A DNA stretch of 64,000 nt from Liolophura sinensis (Eukaryota > Mollusca > Polyplacophora > Chitonida > Chitonidae): the NCBI RefSeq assembly GCF_032854445.1, contig NC_088305.1, positions 27,554,628 to 27,618,627 of the forward strand, written 5' to 3'. Below are positions 44,154 to 55,376 of this stretch, piece by piece. The position numbers were made by a program, and so were the translations under genes. Position 1 is the stretch's first letter. Each line of letters starts with the position of its first letter. The notes under the pieces were generated by a model. The model was given only the letters and a program-made list of their open reading frames with translations, did no database searches and had not been told where the DNA came from.

Positions 44154-44845
44154 ATGAATCCCCACTGTTCCTCCAGCTGTCAGACAAATACCAGGGACCA
44201 TTGCCAGCATGGCCCCAGCAAGGAACCATTAACCACATTTGTCGGCATCACAAATCGGTTCCCAGTAGGTCTGTATACATATATTACACTGACATGTATA
44301 TCCCGCAGTATCAGTGAATACCAGATAAGCCTTCACAATAATTAACCTCAAGCAGTTAGCTCAGAGAACGATTCCTCAAAACCATTACAGGCTCAAGTAT
44401 TTAAATTTTTTTTTTGTTGGGGGGGCTATAAAATCAAATTTTCATCATTTTCTTGTGACTTGTGATGTAGAAATGACTTTGTGGAATCGACCAACGACCT
44501 ACATACATATCTAGTTATCCTCCAAACTGTCCATGATCCAGTAGTTTTTTTGACATCGTCACATTAATTGTACAACACGATCAAGATGAAGGCTGCATGG
44601 GTTCAATCAGGTCCTCTTGTAATCATGGCTCCCCCAAATTAAGCATCAAAGAGGCACGGCTGCATTTACTTGTAAAACTACCAAAACTCACACTGCTTGC
44701 AGCGCCAATTTTGAATCCAGTGAATAAACATTTGTTTAACCTTACACTAAGAACTTGGTAAACTCGGGTTACAGATTGGTATAATGACAGTAAATTATTA
44801 ACCTCAACATATGTCTGACATTATCTGCAGAGTCAATGAATGAAT
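44154..44845. other. unannotated stretch
   Basis: A catgatccagtagttttttt-type block near 44530 may be another remnant of the 577-bp unit. Otherwise nothing. Confidence 0.4.
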
Positions 44846-45069
44846 TAGTAAATCTTCAACCTTTTCAACCACACAGTACTACATGCAGTTTTTTCCAGTG
44901 GAATTCATGTGAACAATTATAAAAACAATGTAAAAATGATTAATTTCAGTCATTAAAGATGCGATCTTCTCACAACTGTGCAAATTATTTATCTATAGCC
45001 CTTAGTTCCATCAGAATGTTTCAAAATACTGGTTGCAGAAGTGGCTGAAAAGGTTGGAGAATTAGGGTA
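44846..45069 (-). mobile_element. MITE-A, second subfamily (A-II)
   Basis: The left terminus tagtaaatcttcaacctttt and right terminus aaaaggttggagaattaggg are inverted repeats ending in TA. The interior resembles the copy at 14013-14230 in the opposite orientation (tccagtggaattcatgtgaa; agtattttgaaacattctga on the minus strand). Confidence 0.75.
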
Positions 45070-45310
45070 CAGTAGGGCTGTATTGTAGCCACATCCTGGT
45101 GACATTAATGGATACTTAAATCCCGACAAAAATTAATACATCTTAACTTTAACAAGATTAAATTTAATGATGCCCTAGAAGCGAACAACAACGAGAGATC
45201 AGTGATTGGATGCGATCACTGGCCGTCAGCCCTCACTATTTGTCAAAAAGAGACATATTATAAGACAAAAATAGTTGTATTATAAGCCTCTGTCTTCCTT
45301 TATTTGGTTG
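45070..45310. other. short unannotated stretch
   Basis: No supported feature. Confidence 0.4.
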
Positions 45311-45321
45311 GAAATGCCTAG

Positions 45322-45665
45322 CATGAATGAATGAATGAATGCTTGGGGATTTAACCCCATACTTAACGAGTTTAAACTCATATGATGACGAGGAGTCATT
45401 AGTTGTGTGTACGTATACTGTGTTCCTTGTGAGAGAGCGAGTCCATGCCGCCACCTGAGATATCATGCCAAAGACACCACACATGACACTCCACCCAGTC
45501 ACAATGTACTGACACCGGGGGAACCAGTTCTGTTTCCTGCTCTAGCCTCTCAGTGCTGAGCGCTAAGTGAGGCAGCAACAGATACCATTTTTGAAATCTT
45601 TGGCATGACCCAGGTCTCCCAACTTTGAGGCGGACATTCTAACCATTAGGCCATTTAGGCAGTCT
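45322..45665 (-). mobile_element. SINE-C1, full-length, with target-site duplication
   Basis: Read on the minus strand the element begins with an A-box-like TGGCCTAATGGT in a tRNA-like head. A body follows with gttgctgcctcact, cagcactgagaggctaga and gactgggtggagtgtcatgt, then catcatatgag...aagtatggggttaa and a (GAAT)n tail complement. The 11-base flanks gaaatgcctag (45311-45321 and 45666-45676) are identical. The region around the B box is partly deleted compared with the copy at 50611. Confidence 0.9.
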
Positions 45666-45676
45666 GAAATGCCTAG

Positions 45677-46286
45677 TGCCTTTCACCTTTGATAAGGCTG
45701 TGTGACCTTTGAGGTGAATGGCACTTATTCTACACTGCTTCTCCAACCTTTAACTTGTCTCAAGAGACGAACTAAATTTTCTGTCTCCACAGATCGAAGG
45801 TTTGGCAGCCTTTAGCCTGCCATACAAAGCGATAAACTTTGGGAATATTTGTAGAGATGAATTTGTCAAATTGGCTTCCACTCGGAACTTCGCCTTCTTC
45901 CTAAATAGCAGGGTAGATGTATTCATCATTTTAATCCTACTCTAGAGTGTTGGGGATAAATACGATGAGAGATTCTGTGAAGTTCAGCCTGATCATATGG
46001 TATACGTACATTTAAGCAATTTAAGTCTGAACAATTTTCGAGCCTAGACAGAACGTCTGCATATCTAGTCATCTGGGAAGCCAGCCATCTACCAAGCTGC
46101 TTCCAGACACAATCCTATTAATGTAAAATAGGGTAAAGCCTCTGTGTTTTATCGGACTGTTCATCATGTACATTGGCAATCACCACGGTCATTGGGGCAC
46201 TGACCACTGCGTCTGTCACCAAACGCAGGAACTAAGGATAACAAGATACCGTAAAGATGGCAATCCCTACAACATCAAATCTGACT
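45677..46286. other. stretch with a remnant of the 577-bp unit
   Basis: 45895-46160 resembles the 42700-44153 units (cgtctgcatatctagtcatc, gcttccagacacaatcctat). The remaining bases show nothing. Confidence 0.5.
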
Positions 46287-46338
46287 GATTTATTTATTTA
46301 TTTATTTGATTGGAGTTTTATGCCATACTCAAGAATAC
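46287..46338 (-). mobile_element. SINE-A, tail fragment
   Basis: (ttta)n, gattggagttttatgccat and actcaagaata only: a severely 5'-truncated copy. Confidence 0.85.
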
Positions 46339-46449
46339 ATAGATTCTGAAACTCTGCTTTTCTGATTAATGCCTGTTTAACAGGCAACTCCACAATACTG
46401 TATCCAGTAACCATTCCTAAAACATGGCCTTTTTCAATATGTCTTTACA

Positions 46450-47122
46450 TTTAAAAAGCTGCGGACAGTCCCAATGTTCATTTATAAATGTGGCTGGTCC
46501 TAATGTCACTACATTTAATTTTGCTACATTCTTAAAAACCACTAACTGTCACTACTGTGTCTACATGTAATTACTGCAAATGGTCTAAATGCTGCGGACA
46601 GTCCCAATGTTCATTTACAAATGTGGCTGGTCCTAATGTCACTATATTTAATTTTGCTACATTCTTAAATACCACTAACTGTCACTACTGTGTCTACATG
46701 TAATTACTGCAAATGGTCTAAATGCTGCGGACTGTCCAATTTTCATTTACAAATGTGGCTGGTTCTAATGTCACTACATTTAATTTTGCTACATTCTCAA
46801 ATACCATTAACTGTCACTACTGTGTCTACATGTAATTACTGCAAATGGTCCAAATGCTGCGAACAGTCCCAATGTTCATTTACAAATGTGGTTGGTCCTA
46901 ATGTCACTACATTTAATTTTTCTACATTCTTAAATACCATTAACTGTCACTACTGTGTCTACATGTAATTACTGCAAATGGTCTAAATGCTGCAGACAGT
47001 CCCAATGTTCATTTACAAATGTGGTTGGTCCTAATGTCACTATATTTAATTTTTCTACATTCTTAAATACCATTAACTGTCACTACTGTGTCTACATGTA
47101 ATTACTGCAAATGGTCTAAATG
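46450..47122 (+). repeat. tandem array, 133-bp unit, 5 copies, decaying tail
   Basis: gctgcggacagtcccaatgt starts units at about 46459, 46592, 46725, 46857 and 46989. Each has acaaatgtggctggtcctaa, gtcactacatttaatttt and ctgtgtctacatgtaattac. From 47123 to about 47500 shorter worn relatives (tggttcaaatgtcact, tgttccaatgtcactac) continue, as if the array edge had decayed. Confidence 0.95.
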
Positions 47123-47500
47123 TTTCTATATATTTTAACACTGTGGATGGTTCAAATGTCACTGTTTTTTTCTAAATTTATGCTTTGATACAGACATTTG
47201 TATACCAGCCGGCTACCAATAGGGACATTCTCTATAGTAACATAACATAATATATACTGTTCCAATGTCACTACTTTCTCTAATAACTACAATATAGCCC
47301 AAATGCTGGCACAGGTACATTTTAAAATGCCACGGGTACATGTTCAAATGTCACTACTTCTTCTAATAAAGACTAAAAATGACCCATATGTTGCCAAATT
47401 TTAAATACTGTGGGTGGTTCAAATATGGATATATCACTACTTAATTTTCAACAACATCAAAATGGACCAAATGTTAGTACACCTTTAAATGCTGAAGGCA

Positions 47501-48587
47501 AGTCTCTCACAGCTGATGAAACTGGATATAAAATATTGGTTTGAAGAAAGAAACCTTTGGCTGTCAAATTTAAATATCAATTTGAAAGGCCTGTTCTGAG
47601 GCATCACTGCAAACTTCAGTGAATCTGCTGTCAAATTTTCCAGATTCAACAGATTTATACCTGGGAAATAATTAAACACATGGTAACTCTTTACTAGCTT
47701 TCCTAAATATACCAGACTATATAGTTAGTAACCAAAACATTATGGGAATTAAGGTATAATTCAGGATCAAAGCTATTGCCCTAACACTGGTTTACAGTGC
47801 ATGTCAGCTCAGCAAGGCAATGGCAGGAAACCCATTTGTGACCTGTTGGGGATACAGCAATGGCAGTGGTATGAGTCCAGGTCATGACCAAATGGGTCCA
47901 TTCAGAGTGAAGATATGGGGGGGAAGTGTGGCAACAGGGTGTATATCTATAGCTCTCTCTAATCACCCCATGGGGCGATACACTATCCTATCTCTAGGTT
48001 GTTTACAGCCTGAGAGGGTTTGCTGTACAACCTGATCTATAACCAATCTACATACATGTATGTAGGCGGTTATGGGGCCATAGACTGCCAGTAGCAGGAA
48101 CCTCAATTGGCCACTTAAGACCACGCCACTTCTACATATCTCTCACAAGAGCAACTACTAGGAACCTGATAGCCAGCCATCTTGTTTCCTTCAATGACAT
48201 CCTTAACAAATCGTTTTAAATTGTAGCATTTCAGAAAAAAAAAACTATTTAGAAAGTCATCCTATTTTTTTTTTTTGCCTTGGTTTTTATTCGCCATGGG
48301 TACCAGAATGAGAGAATAGATTGTCTCAAATTGAGTAGCATTCTTTCACAAATTACTGAAATTTTCCTGTTAAAAGCCATACACATGTAAAGCTTTAGGA
48401 AACCAATTCAAAAATTTATCATCGGGACTGCATGTAGCCTTAATGGTGTGGTTAGTTGTGCAAAAAAACACATCTAACACTTTTTTTTAATTCCGCTGGC
48501 ACTGATACCTTAATTCCTCTATTTTACATGTAGGTTGTTGAGAGGGCCTTAAAGGTCTGGTTCACTACCTGAGTTACCTCTAAGTGA
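47501..48587. other. sparse stretch
   Basis: On the minus strand an acceptor-like tttaattatttcccag ends at 47663, and a 55-codon frame continues toward 47485; no clear donor ends it. A 61- and a 71-codon frame overlap at 47781-48035. Nothing supported. Confidence 0.4.
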
Positions 48588-48845
48588 TTTATTTATTTGA
48601 TTTATTTGATTAGTGCTTTACGCCATACTCAAGAATATTTCACTTATACAACGGCGGCCAGCATTATGGTGGGTGGAAACCGGGCATAGCCCGGGGCAAA
48701 CCCACGACCATCCGCAGGTTGCTGGCAGACCTTCCCACTTACGGCCGGAGAGGAAGCCAACATGAGCTGGACTTGAACTCACAGCAACCGCATTGGTGAG
48801 AGACTCCTGGGTCATTACGCTGCGCTAGCGCGCTAACCGACTGAG
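48588..48845 (-). mobile_element. SINE-A, nearly full-length, perfect target-site duplication
   Basis: The family order is complete except for the last bases of the head (it stops at ctaaccgactgag). The 12-base flanks acctctaagtga (48576-48587 and 48846-48857) are identical. The good match to other copies suggests one of the younger insertions here. Confidence 0.97.
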
Positions 48846-49011
48846 ACCTCTAAGTGACATGGACGATCTACATACAGACAGGTCTGGCTGGTATAGTCTC
48901 CGCTGGTATAGTCAGCGGAATCTCAACTGACAACGTATATTAAAACTTGGCAGCATCATACTGGACATTGGACTATCTAGGATAAAAGCAGGGAAGAGCT
49001 GAACAGTAATA
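48846..49011. other. short unannotated stretch
   Basis: A short local duplication of gctggtatagtc at 48888-48912. No other feature. Confidence 0.4.
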
Positions 49012-49045
49012 TCAAGAATATTTCACTTATATAACGGCGGCCAGA
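49012..49045 (-). mobile_element. SINE-A, short internal fragment
   Basis: tcaagaatatttcacttata and acggcggccag only, with no tail and no head. It lies 155 bp from the copy at 48588 and may have been copied from it. Confidence 0.7.
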
Positions 49046-49567
49046 ATAAAACGGTCAATTTTCACAATTCAAATCAACACATAAGTGTACTTGTATATGT
49101 ATTTATGAATGCACAAAAACCATAAACAGTAGTTTATCCGATAATATGGCGCCAGATGAATACCTGACAATCCTATCTCTGGGTACATGTAGTTAACCCA
49201 CAAGCCTTGCTTAACAGCTTGATATATTGCCAATCTACCTATAATTACTGTCTCTACCCAATCTCCATTGGCCACTTAAAGACAGGCCTCTTGGGAACTT
49301 TAGTACAATTGGATGGACACGATGGATACCGAGGGTCAACTATGAAGTCGTCAGAATTTCAATCACTGATGAACCTCCTGGTTTCAAACCTCGCCATTCA
49401 AGGATTATATTCACAGAGAAACTATTTGTTTTGAATAATGCTTAAAAATAGTTTGTTTTTTCTTTGGACAGTTTTACATTAAAAGAAGAGGAGGAAAAAA
49501 CTAAAATGTAGAAGCAAAGTAGATTCTTTGTTTTGATACTCAAATGTTGAAATACAACAAAAACTAT
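49046..49567. other. unannotated stretch
   Basis: No supported feature. Confidence 0.5.
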
Positions 49568-49652
49568 AATCTTATCAGTAAACACAGGATAATGCCTTCA
49601 GAATATGCATAAATAAACACCTTGCAAACATGTGAAAAGGTTGAAAATTACA
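49568..49652 (-). mobile_element. MITE-A, partial reverse copy
   Basis: gccttcagaatatgcataaa, ccttgcaaacatgtgaaaag and gttgaaaattac match one terminus of the family; the other half is missing. Confidence 0.7.
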
Positions 49653-49804
49653 AATTTGACCAATGACGTGTAACTTTAGATATAATTTGAAAAATACATA
49701 ACATGTGATATAAGATTTGGAAGTTTAAAATCATTCTGGTAGGGCACATATATGAACTTCACACACAAATTTAGAGAAAAACTAACCTGTCAAAACATAC
49801 ATAG

Positions 49805-49839
49805 ATGTCGACTTTGGATGAATTTGTGGCAGATTTAGG
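49805..49839 (+). other. weak candidate start exon
   Basis: ATG is followed by 11 open codons (MSTLDEFVADL) and the segment ends at a gtaagaac donor. It could be a coding start exon, but the upstream context is not a clear promoter or acceptor, and 35 nt is little evidence. Confidence 0.18.
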
Positions 49840-50610
49840 GTAAGAACATGCACTTTCCCAGGATTCAAAAGGTTAAGAGATCTTTGATCACCAATAAGGC
49901 AATCTTGAGGTTTCCAGAAAGAATTTATTCACTAAGGCTTACTCATCGACACAAAACCACCTACTCAATTGTTAAAAGCCGAAATTAAATCCAGCGAATA
50001 AAATAAAGCTGAGAAATCTAAGTGTCAAAAGCTCCTTAGAATGTGCCGAAGCAGGCATTACCTTCATAGAGAGTCAAGGTTTCCTCAGGCATTCAAAATG
50101 AGCGGTTTCACGACATACATGTACATGTAAATTTAGTTACAACTAAGACTTAATCAACTAATGGAACATGCTCACGAACATAAATGTCAAAAACTCCCTT
50201 AGGGTGAAAGCTCCAACATTTCCTGTGCTTTCAAGCCTTCCTGAAATAAAATTTTAAACAATTCAACCGGATGGCTTCTGTCATGCGCCACTTAATTTGT
50301 TGTATTACATTTGAATACAGTTAGGACTGCAGGCTTCAATAAATCGATCCTTCTAAAGATTACTGTAAAATCTTCAAGAATTGTGCCCTCATATTGTTCA
50401 TAAATAACATCATGTTTGTAACTTGCCAAAAATCCAGCCACAACTTGTATGAATACAATCATGTTTTTTTTTTTTCAGATAGCACACCCATATGTACAAG
50501 AAAGCAGTATGCAGACCACTCATGTTTCAGTTGATGTCTTTTTTTCTTCCAAATTATCCAGGCATGGATAATTTACAGTGCCAAAATTGAAACTATCCCT
50601 CGTGTTGTAA
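49840..50610. other. unannotated stretch
   Basis: A T-run at 50465-50476. No supported feature. Confidence 0.5.
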
Positions 50611-50912
50611 AGGATCGCTTCAGTGGCCTAATGACTAGAGTGTCAGCCTCGAAGTCCGGAAAGTGGGGAAACCCAGGATCAAACCCGAATCAGGTCATAC
50701 CAAAGACTTTAAAAATGGTACTTGTTGCTGCCTCAGCACTGAGAGGTTAGATCAAGGAAACAGGGATGGTTGGCCCAGTATCAGTATAATGTGACCAGGT
50801 GGGGTGTCATGTCTGGTGTCTTTGATGTGATACTTCATTGGTGGCAGCACTTTGGTGTCATGGTATAGGGTAAACCTCTAACGGTTTAAATGAGTGATCT
50901 ATTCATTTTATT
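50611..50912 (+). mobile_element. SINE-C1, nearly full-length
   Basis: The tRNA-like head is complete here: A-box-like TGGCCTAATGAC at 50624-50635 and B-box-like GGATCAAACCC at 50676-50686. The body follows with cttgttgctgcctcagcact, gtgaccaggtggggtgtcat and the gtttaaatgagtga tail region. No clear target duplication. Confidence 0.85.
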
Positions 50913-50967
50913 ATTATAAAATACCAATTATTGGTTATTTAGACAAAGTGTATTCTAAAAGATTTTA

Positions 50968-51110
50968 AATGACAGTGATCAGCATTAAGGTGGAAGGAAA
51001 CTAGGCAGCCCCGGAGGAAACCAAAGACCATCTGCAGGTTGCTGACAGAGGACCGGAGAGGAAGCCAGCATGTGCTGGACTTGAACTCACAACGATCGCA
51101 TTGGTGAGAA
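50968..51110 (-). mobile_element. SINE-A, internal fragment
   Basis: gatcagcattaaggtggaag, ccatctgcaggttgctgaca and gtgctggacttgaactcaca are present; tail and outer head are missing. Confidence 0.85.
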
Positions 51111-51929
51111 TTACGTAATTCAATAACTTTTAGTGTCAAGGTGCACAACACACAAGAGCTAGTCTTTTGAACAGGGAAAAAGCCCAAACATTCCAGCAAA
51201 TCAATATGTAGTCACAAGTACAAATTTTATTACCACTTGTTGTATTCATGTCCCTGAGCTAATAGGTTAGTTGCCCAACACCCCTTGGAGAGTACAAGTG
51301 GAGAAACAAATAATGTCGAATGCCATTCTATTAAATACTAAAAGGTCAATTGCCTTTAATATAATTCATATACAAGGAGTGGATGCACATCCGCATCAAT
51401 AGAAATTCATGGCAAATCTCTGTGCGAATTTCTGAACAAAATACATGTATGTAGAAGAGACTGTAATTAGTGTTGTAAGTCTTCATAGCAATCGCTTACA
51501 TTTTTCATGGTTATTTACAGGGGCTTTTAGTAAATCGACAGAAATTTCTGCACGCTTACACATACATAGAGGTAATGCATTTTCCATTACACACTTGATC
51601 AGCCTTTCCTTTACACGCGAAATCAAAATTTCTGTACGAAAGTCACACACAGCAAATTTCTTTACAGCCTCCATGCATGCTCAGATGAGCAGACAATTGA
51701 ATAGAGGTTTTCCTGGATGTATTCTCTAAAAAGCTCAAGTTGTGAAATTCTAAAGAGGCCAATATTATAGTGCTATCTCAATAGATCATGTGGAATGTTC
51801 AGTCCTGTCAACATTTTAAAACAATGTAGAACTTAATGAAGTGTTCACAATATTTATACTTGTACTGTATTTCTATTGTAACAGATCCTAATATTAACCT
51901 GCCAACAGAAAGTTTAACAATACAGTAAT
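51111..51929. other. unannotated stretch
   Basis: Overlapping 94- and 63-codon frames at 51445-51729 show no motif. No supported feature. Confidence 0.45.
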
Positions 51930-52150
51930 TACCCTAAATAACCTAAAATGTCGTTCACAAAAATGCAATTTCAGAGGCAAATAAATGTTATGAAATATAA
52001 TTTTCGCTGCTCAAACTTACAATTTTCCAACAGAATAACATCCCATGTCCCAACCAAACCTCTACACACCATTCTAAAATAAATAGAACTCTTAGAATCG
52101 GGAAAAATGGGAACATTAGTCATGAACTAAATTTATGGTCATTTAGGGTA
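51930..52150 (+). mobile_element. MITE-B, complete copy
   Basis: The left terminus taccctaaataacctaaaat and right terminus atttatggtcatttagggta are inverted repeats with TA at both ends. The interior (agaggcaaataaatgttatg, gctgctcaaacttacaattt, gggaaaaatgggaac) matches the copy at 31040. Confidence 0.85.
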
Positions 52151-53990
52151 GCTGTGCAAGAAAGAATTGTATACAGAGCCATTGGGGGCAGGTTTTCATT
52201 GTTTTATATTATCTTATAAATATCCGTAACAAAAAGAAATCCATCTGTGTTAGTTGACTTTAGTTTACTTTCTGTCTCTAAGGCAACGACGGGAACAATG
52301 TTCTCAATAATGTCAAATAAGTGTACTAATCTGCTCACAAATTAAGGTCACATCCACCATTAATCCCTTACATGCTACTGGACATCACCCTGTATCACCT
52401 GCCTCTGATTTTACGCCGATAAATGTGACACAGTTAGTGAATTCCTGCAGTGGATCACCTCAGGGAAGCTCGATGTTCACATGCTTGTGAAATGTCAAGT
52501 GACGCAGCGTCTCAATAAAGGACCAGCACTGCATGCATGGTTTCCACATTGCTGTTCAGAATCAATGGGGAATCCAGATGGAAATTTTTGCCCCGTAAAT
52601 GTCAAATGCCGTTCTGTACAATAAACCATGATTGCTGATCGCCAAGCAAAACACCACCAACAAATCTGTCTTCAGATGTATTGTGTACGCTTTTGAATGG
52701 GAAACAAAAATATCTTCTGCAGGTAAGTCAACCACCAATCCAAACAAGAAATTGTTGATTGTGTTTAGGTCCATTAAGACGTCATAAAGCTCTGCACACC
52801 ATCAATTTGAAATGCTGCACTTCTGTTTATGATTTCAAAAGGTTAACTGCGTATAATAATTCCTGTGGAATATCAGTACACATTTTTAAAGAATCGTCAA
52901 AAATATATAAGGCAAAAATTTTCTTGCAGTGTTAATAAACATAATGCACACTTCTGAGGAGGTGTCTTCATCAGATATGGCTAAATTAAATTATAACAGC
53001 AGATCCAGGTGGCATTAAAACAAAAGACAACAACAACAATACAAACAGAGTTATTTTGGAAGATCGAGAAGTAGAAATTTACCTAAACAGATACTGACAT
53101 TTTTTTTTTAGAACTCTATAAATCAACTTTTAATCTGGACTTCTTGCAAGCCCAACGGATATGAGATGTTAGGCCATGAAAGCCAAAATGAGGTTTGGGT
53201 GTGACATACCTGTGCATGTAGTTTAGAAATAACTATACTTTAACTGCCAGTTTTCCTACGAAGTCACTGCTATCCAGTTTTACAGACAATCTCCTAAGAT
53301 AATTTAGAGAGCAGTAGGAAATCCAGAGATGTAGTGATATGTCTTCATCATTTGTGTGGATGCAGGAGGACAATATCCCCATGTAGATGGTACAGGCCTG
53401 TAAAAACTGCCAGCAACAGTGAGCATAAACTGTCTCATGGTGACAATCATACCAAACTGAGTGCCAAGAGACTGATCCATCAAAGCAAAGTGGACGACCA
53501 GAAGTGCAGATTTCCCGCAAAATCCAGCCATTACAAACACTTCGCTATAATCCATCAAGGTAAACCTTACAGAGCAAATTCCCAAAATAAGCCAGTAGAC
53601 TCTGTTAGTGTCTGAAAATAAAACCATTCAGAAGATCCATTAGCTGGCATGCGAAGCAGGTTGAGGGGATTCTCCAACACGGAAGAATGGCCGATTCACT
53701 CTTAACTGACTCGAAATTTGTTCATGAATTTATCAAATCACTTACTTCTTTTCCTCTTGTTTTTCTGGCTAAGGCCACACCAATTTACACTGTTGTTCAA
53801 CAGGCAGAATAAATCTTTTTCAAACATTCAAGAGGGTATAAAAGTAACAATAAAACATAAAAACATCTACTCTGTGGGAAATGTGGACTGTTCCAGCAAT
53901 TTTTTTCTGTTAAAGAAATATTTACATGAGTAAAAAACCTTGAAAACCAGGCAAAAATCAAGAAAAAAAAGTGAATGAATGACATGTCTG
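52151..53990. other. sparse stretch with one exon-like segment
   Basis: At 52676-52722 a plus-strand segment lies between an aaatctgtcttcag acceptor and a CTGCAG|gtaagtc donor. Two of three frames are open for 15 codons. A 70-codon minus-strand frame (52562-52774) crosses the same place. Neither is recognised. The rest shows nothing. Confidence 0.3.
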
Positions 53991-54345
53991 CAATGTTTCA
54001 GCCAAGTTATGGGGAGCTTGCAAAAGCACACCGTCACAACAGAGGTAAGACATTTAACCTGGATAGTTTCAGGCAGATTCACAGCATACAAAAGAACATT
54101 TTGTATTAATAGAAAAAGCACAGTCCAGACAGTTGAGAGGAGACTCATAGCTAGAAAGAACATCTTGTCACAAGTGAGGTATTGTCTGTATATTTCAGGA
54201 CCGGCAAACTTCAGCTTATGCAAGATTATTTTGTCTCATTGGGCAATGTGGACATTTGATATCAGACTCAAAGCTTGGGCATCAGAAAAGAAGTGCTGAG
54301 GATGTCTGGAAATATGAGGGCAGGTTCAAGGCTTAAGACACAAGA
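53991..54345 (+). repeat. degenerate tandem repeat, unit about 50-75 bp
   Basis: A worn motif of the form gtctg(a/t)atatttcag, then cagattcaaagctt-like sequence, then gcaa(a)agaacattttgt recurs about five times; a relative lies at 54950-55080. A plus-strand acceptor/donor pair at 54002-54044 (open for 14 codons, donor gtaagaca) uses this repeat's tttcag as its acceptor, so it is probably not an exon. Confidence 0.5.
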
Positions 54346-54414
54346 AACAACACAACAAGCAACATGACTGTTCTTTCACAAGCTTTTAGAAGTAACTTGA
54401 TGGTGGAAGGATCA

Positions 54415-54748
54415 GTGAGTGAGTGAGTGAGTTCTTAGGGTTTAACTTCGTACTTCACAATTTTTCAGTCATATGATGATGAAGGAATCGATAGAGTGCA
54501 TGTAATATGCATCCTTGTTACAGGACGGATTTCCACCGCTCTCTTATCTAGTGCTGCTTCCCCACAACTTACCGAAGGCAAGTAAGCTGCCCCGCCCAAG
54601 TCATTGCACTATCCCCTACATGCTGAACGCCAAGCAAGGAAGTTACAATATCCACTTTTAAGGTCTTGGGTGTGACTCGACCCAGGATTGACCCTGAATC
54701 TACCGCTCCCGAAGTGGACGCTCTACCAACAGTGCTATCGGGGCCGGT
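54415..54748 (-). mobile_element. SINE-C2, full-length
   Basis: Read on the minus strand the tRNA-like head has A-box-like TAGCACTGTTGG (54726-54737) and B-box-like GGGTCAATCC (54685-54694). Its gcgtccacttcgggagcggt stretch can form an anticodon arm with CGG, as in a proline tRNA. The body is followed by catcatatgactgaaaaatt and a (GAGT)n tail complement at the left. tggtggaaggatca occurs both left of it (from 54400) and in the minisatellite on its right, so it sits inside that repeat. Confidence 0.9.
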
Positions 54749-54762
54749 CATCATCATGTGAA

Positions 54763-54890
54763 AGGATGATCATGGTGGAAGGATCACCATGGTGGAAGGA
54801 TCACCATGGTGGAAGGATGATCATGGTGGAAGGATCACCATGGTGGAAGGATCATCATGGTGGAAGGATCATCATGGTGGAAGGATTTAC
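54763..54890 (+). repeat. minisatellite, 18-bp unit, about 7 copies
   Basis: The unit is atcaccatggtggaagga, with atgatcatgg and atcatcatgg variants. The length is a multiple of 3, so a Gly/Trp/Lys/His-type repeat stays in frame; this is not evidence of coding. Confidence 0.95.
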
Positions 54891-55341
54891 TACTAATGAA
54901 AGACTGTGAAAGAACAATCATGCACTGAGTGTTTTTTTAGTCTGTCTCTAACATTTTGAAACCAATCCATATTCATATCTTCTATACAAGAACATCTTTC
55001 CAGACTAAAAATCCATAAATTGTCTAGACATTTGATCGTAGATTCAAAGTTTATGCACGGTCATCTTTTCAGATCTCCCTAAGAAGACACTGTCTAAGAA
55101 GGGATTCCGAGTTGTGGCTTTAACACCTTCCACAGCTATAGTCATACATAAATAGTAATTTGACAGCTATAGAGAGAATTCAAAGCGTTAATTAGAGCTT
55201 GCAAGTAGCATTCTTCCTTTTTCTACCTTAAATGAAATGTACAGATTTTAGCATGTAACAAAACAATTAAGATAGAATAGTGCAGCATGTGAATTCAGGC
55301 AAGTTTTAAATAAATGCTTAAACATGTACTTTCCCTTTCAG
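54891..55341. other. unannotated stretch
   Basis: Contains a relative of the worn repeat at 53991-54345 (54950-55080). No other feature. Confidence 0.4.
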
Positions 55342-55376
55342 GCCTTATTATACAAGAATTCAAGATACTGTTCGAG
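55342..55376 (+). other. weak candidate plus-strand exon (35 nt)
   Basis: A strong acceptor (gtactttccctttcag) and good donor (GTTCGAG|gtaagaaagg) flank 35 nt open in all three frames. Size and lack of homology keep confidence low. In phase it can be joined to the candidates at 49805 and 52676, but with several open frames each this is weak support. Confidence 0.3.

Noticed and set aside
54002-54044. Plus-strand coding exon (14 codons) with acceptor and donor
   Set aside because: Its acceptor motif belongs to a degenerate local repeat that recurs several times nearby; kept only as part of a low-interest series.
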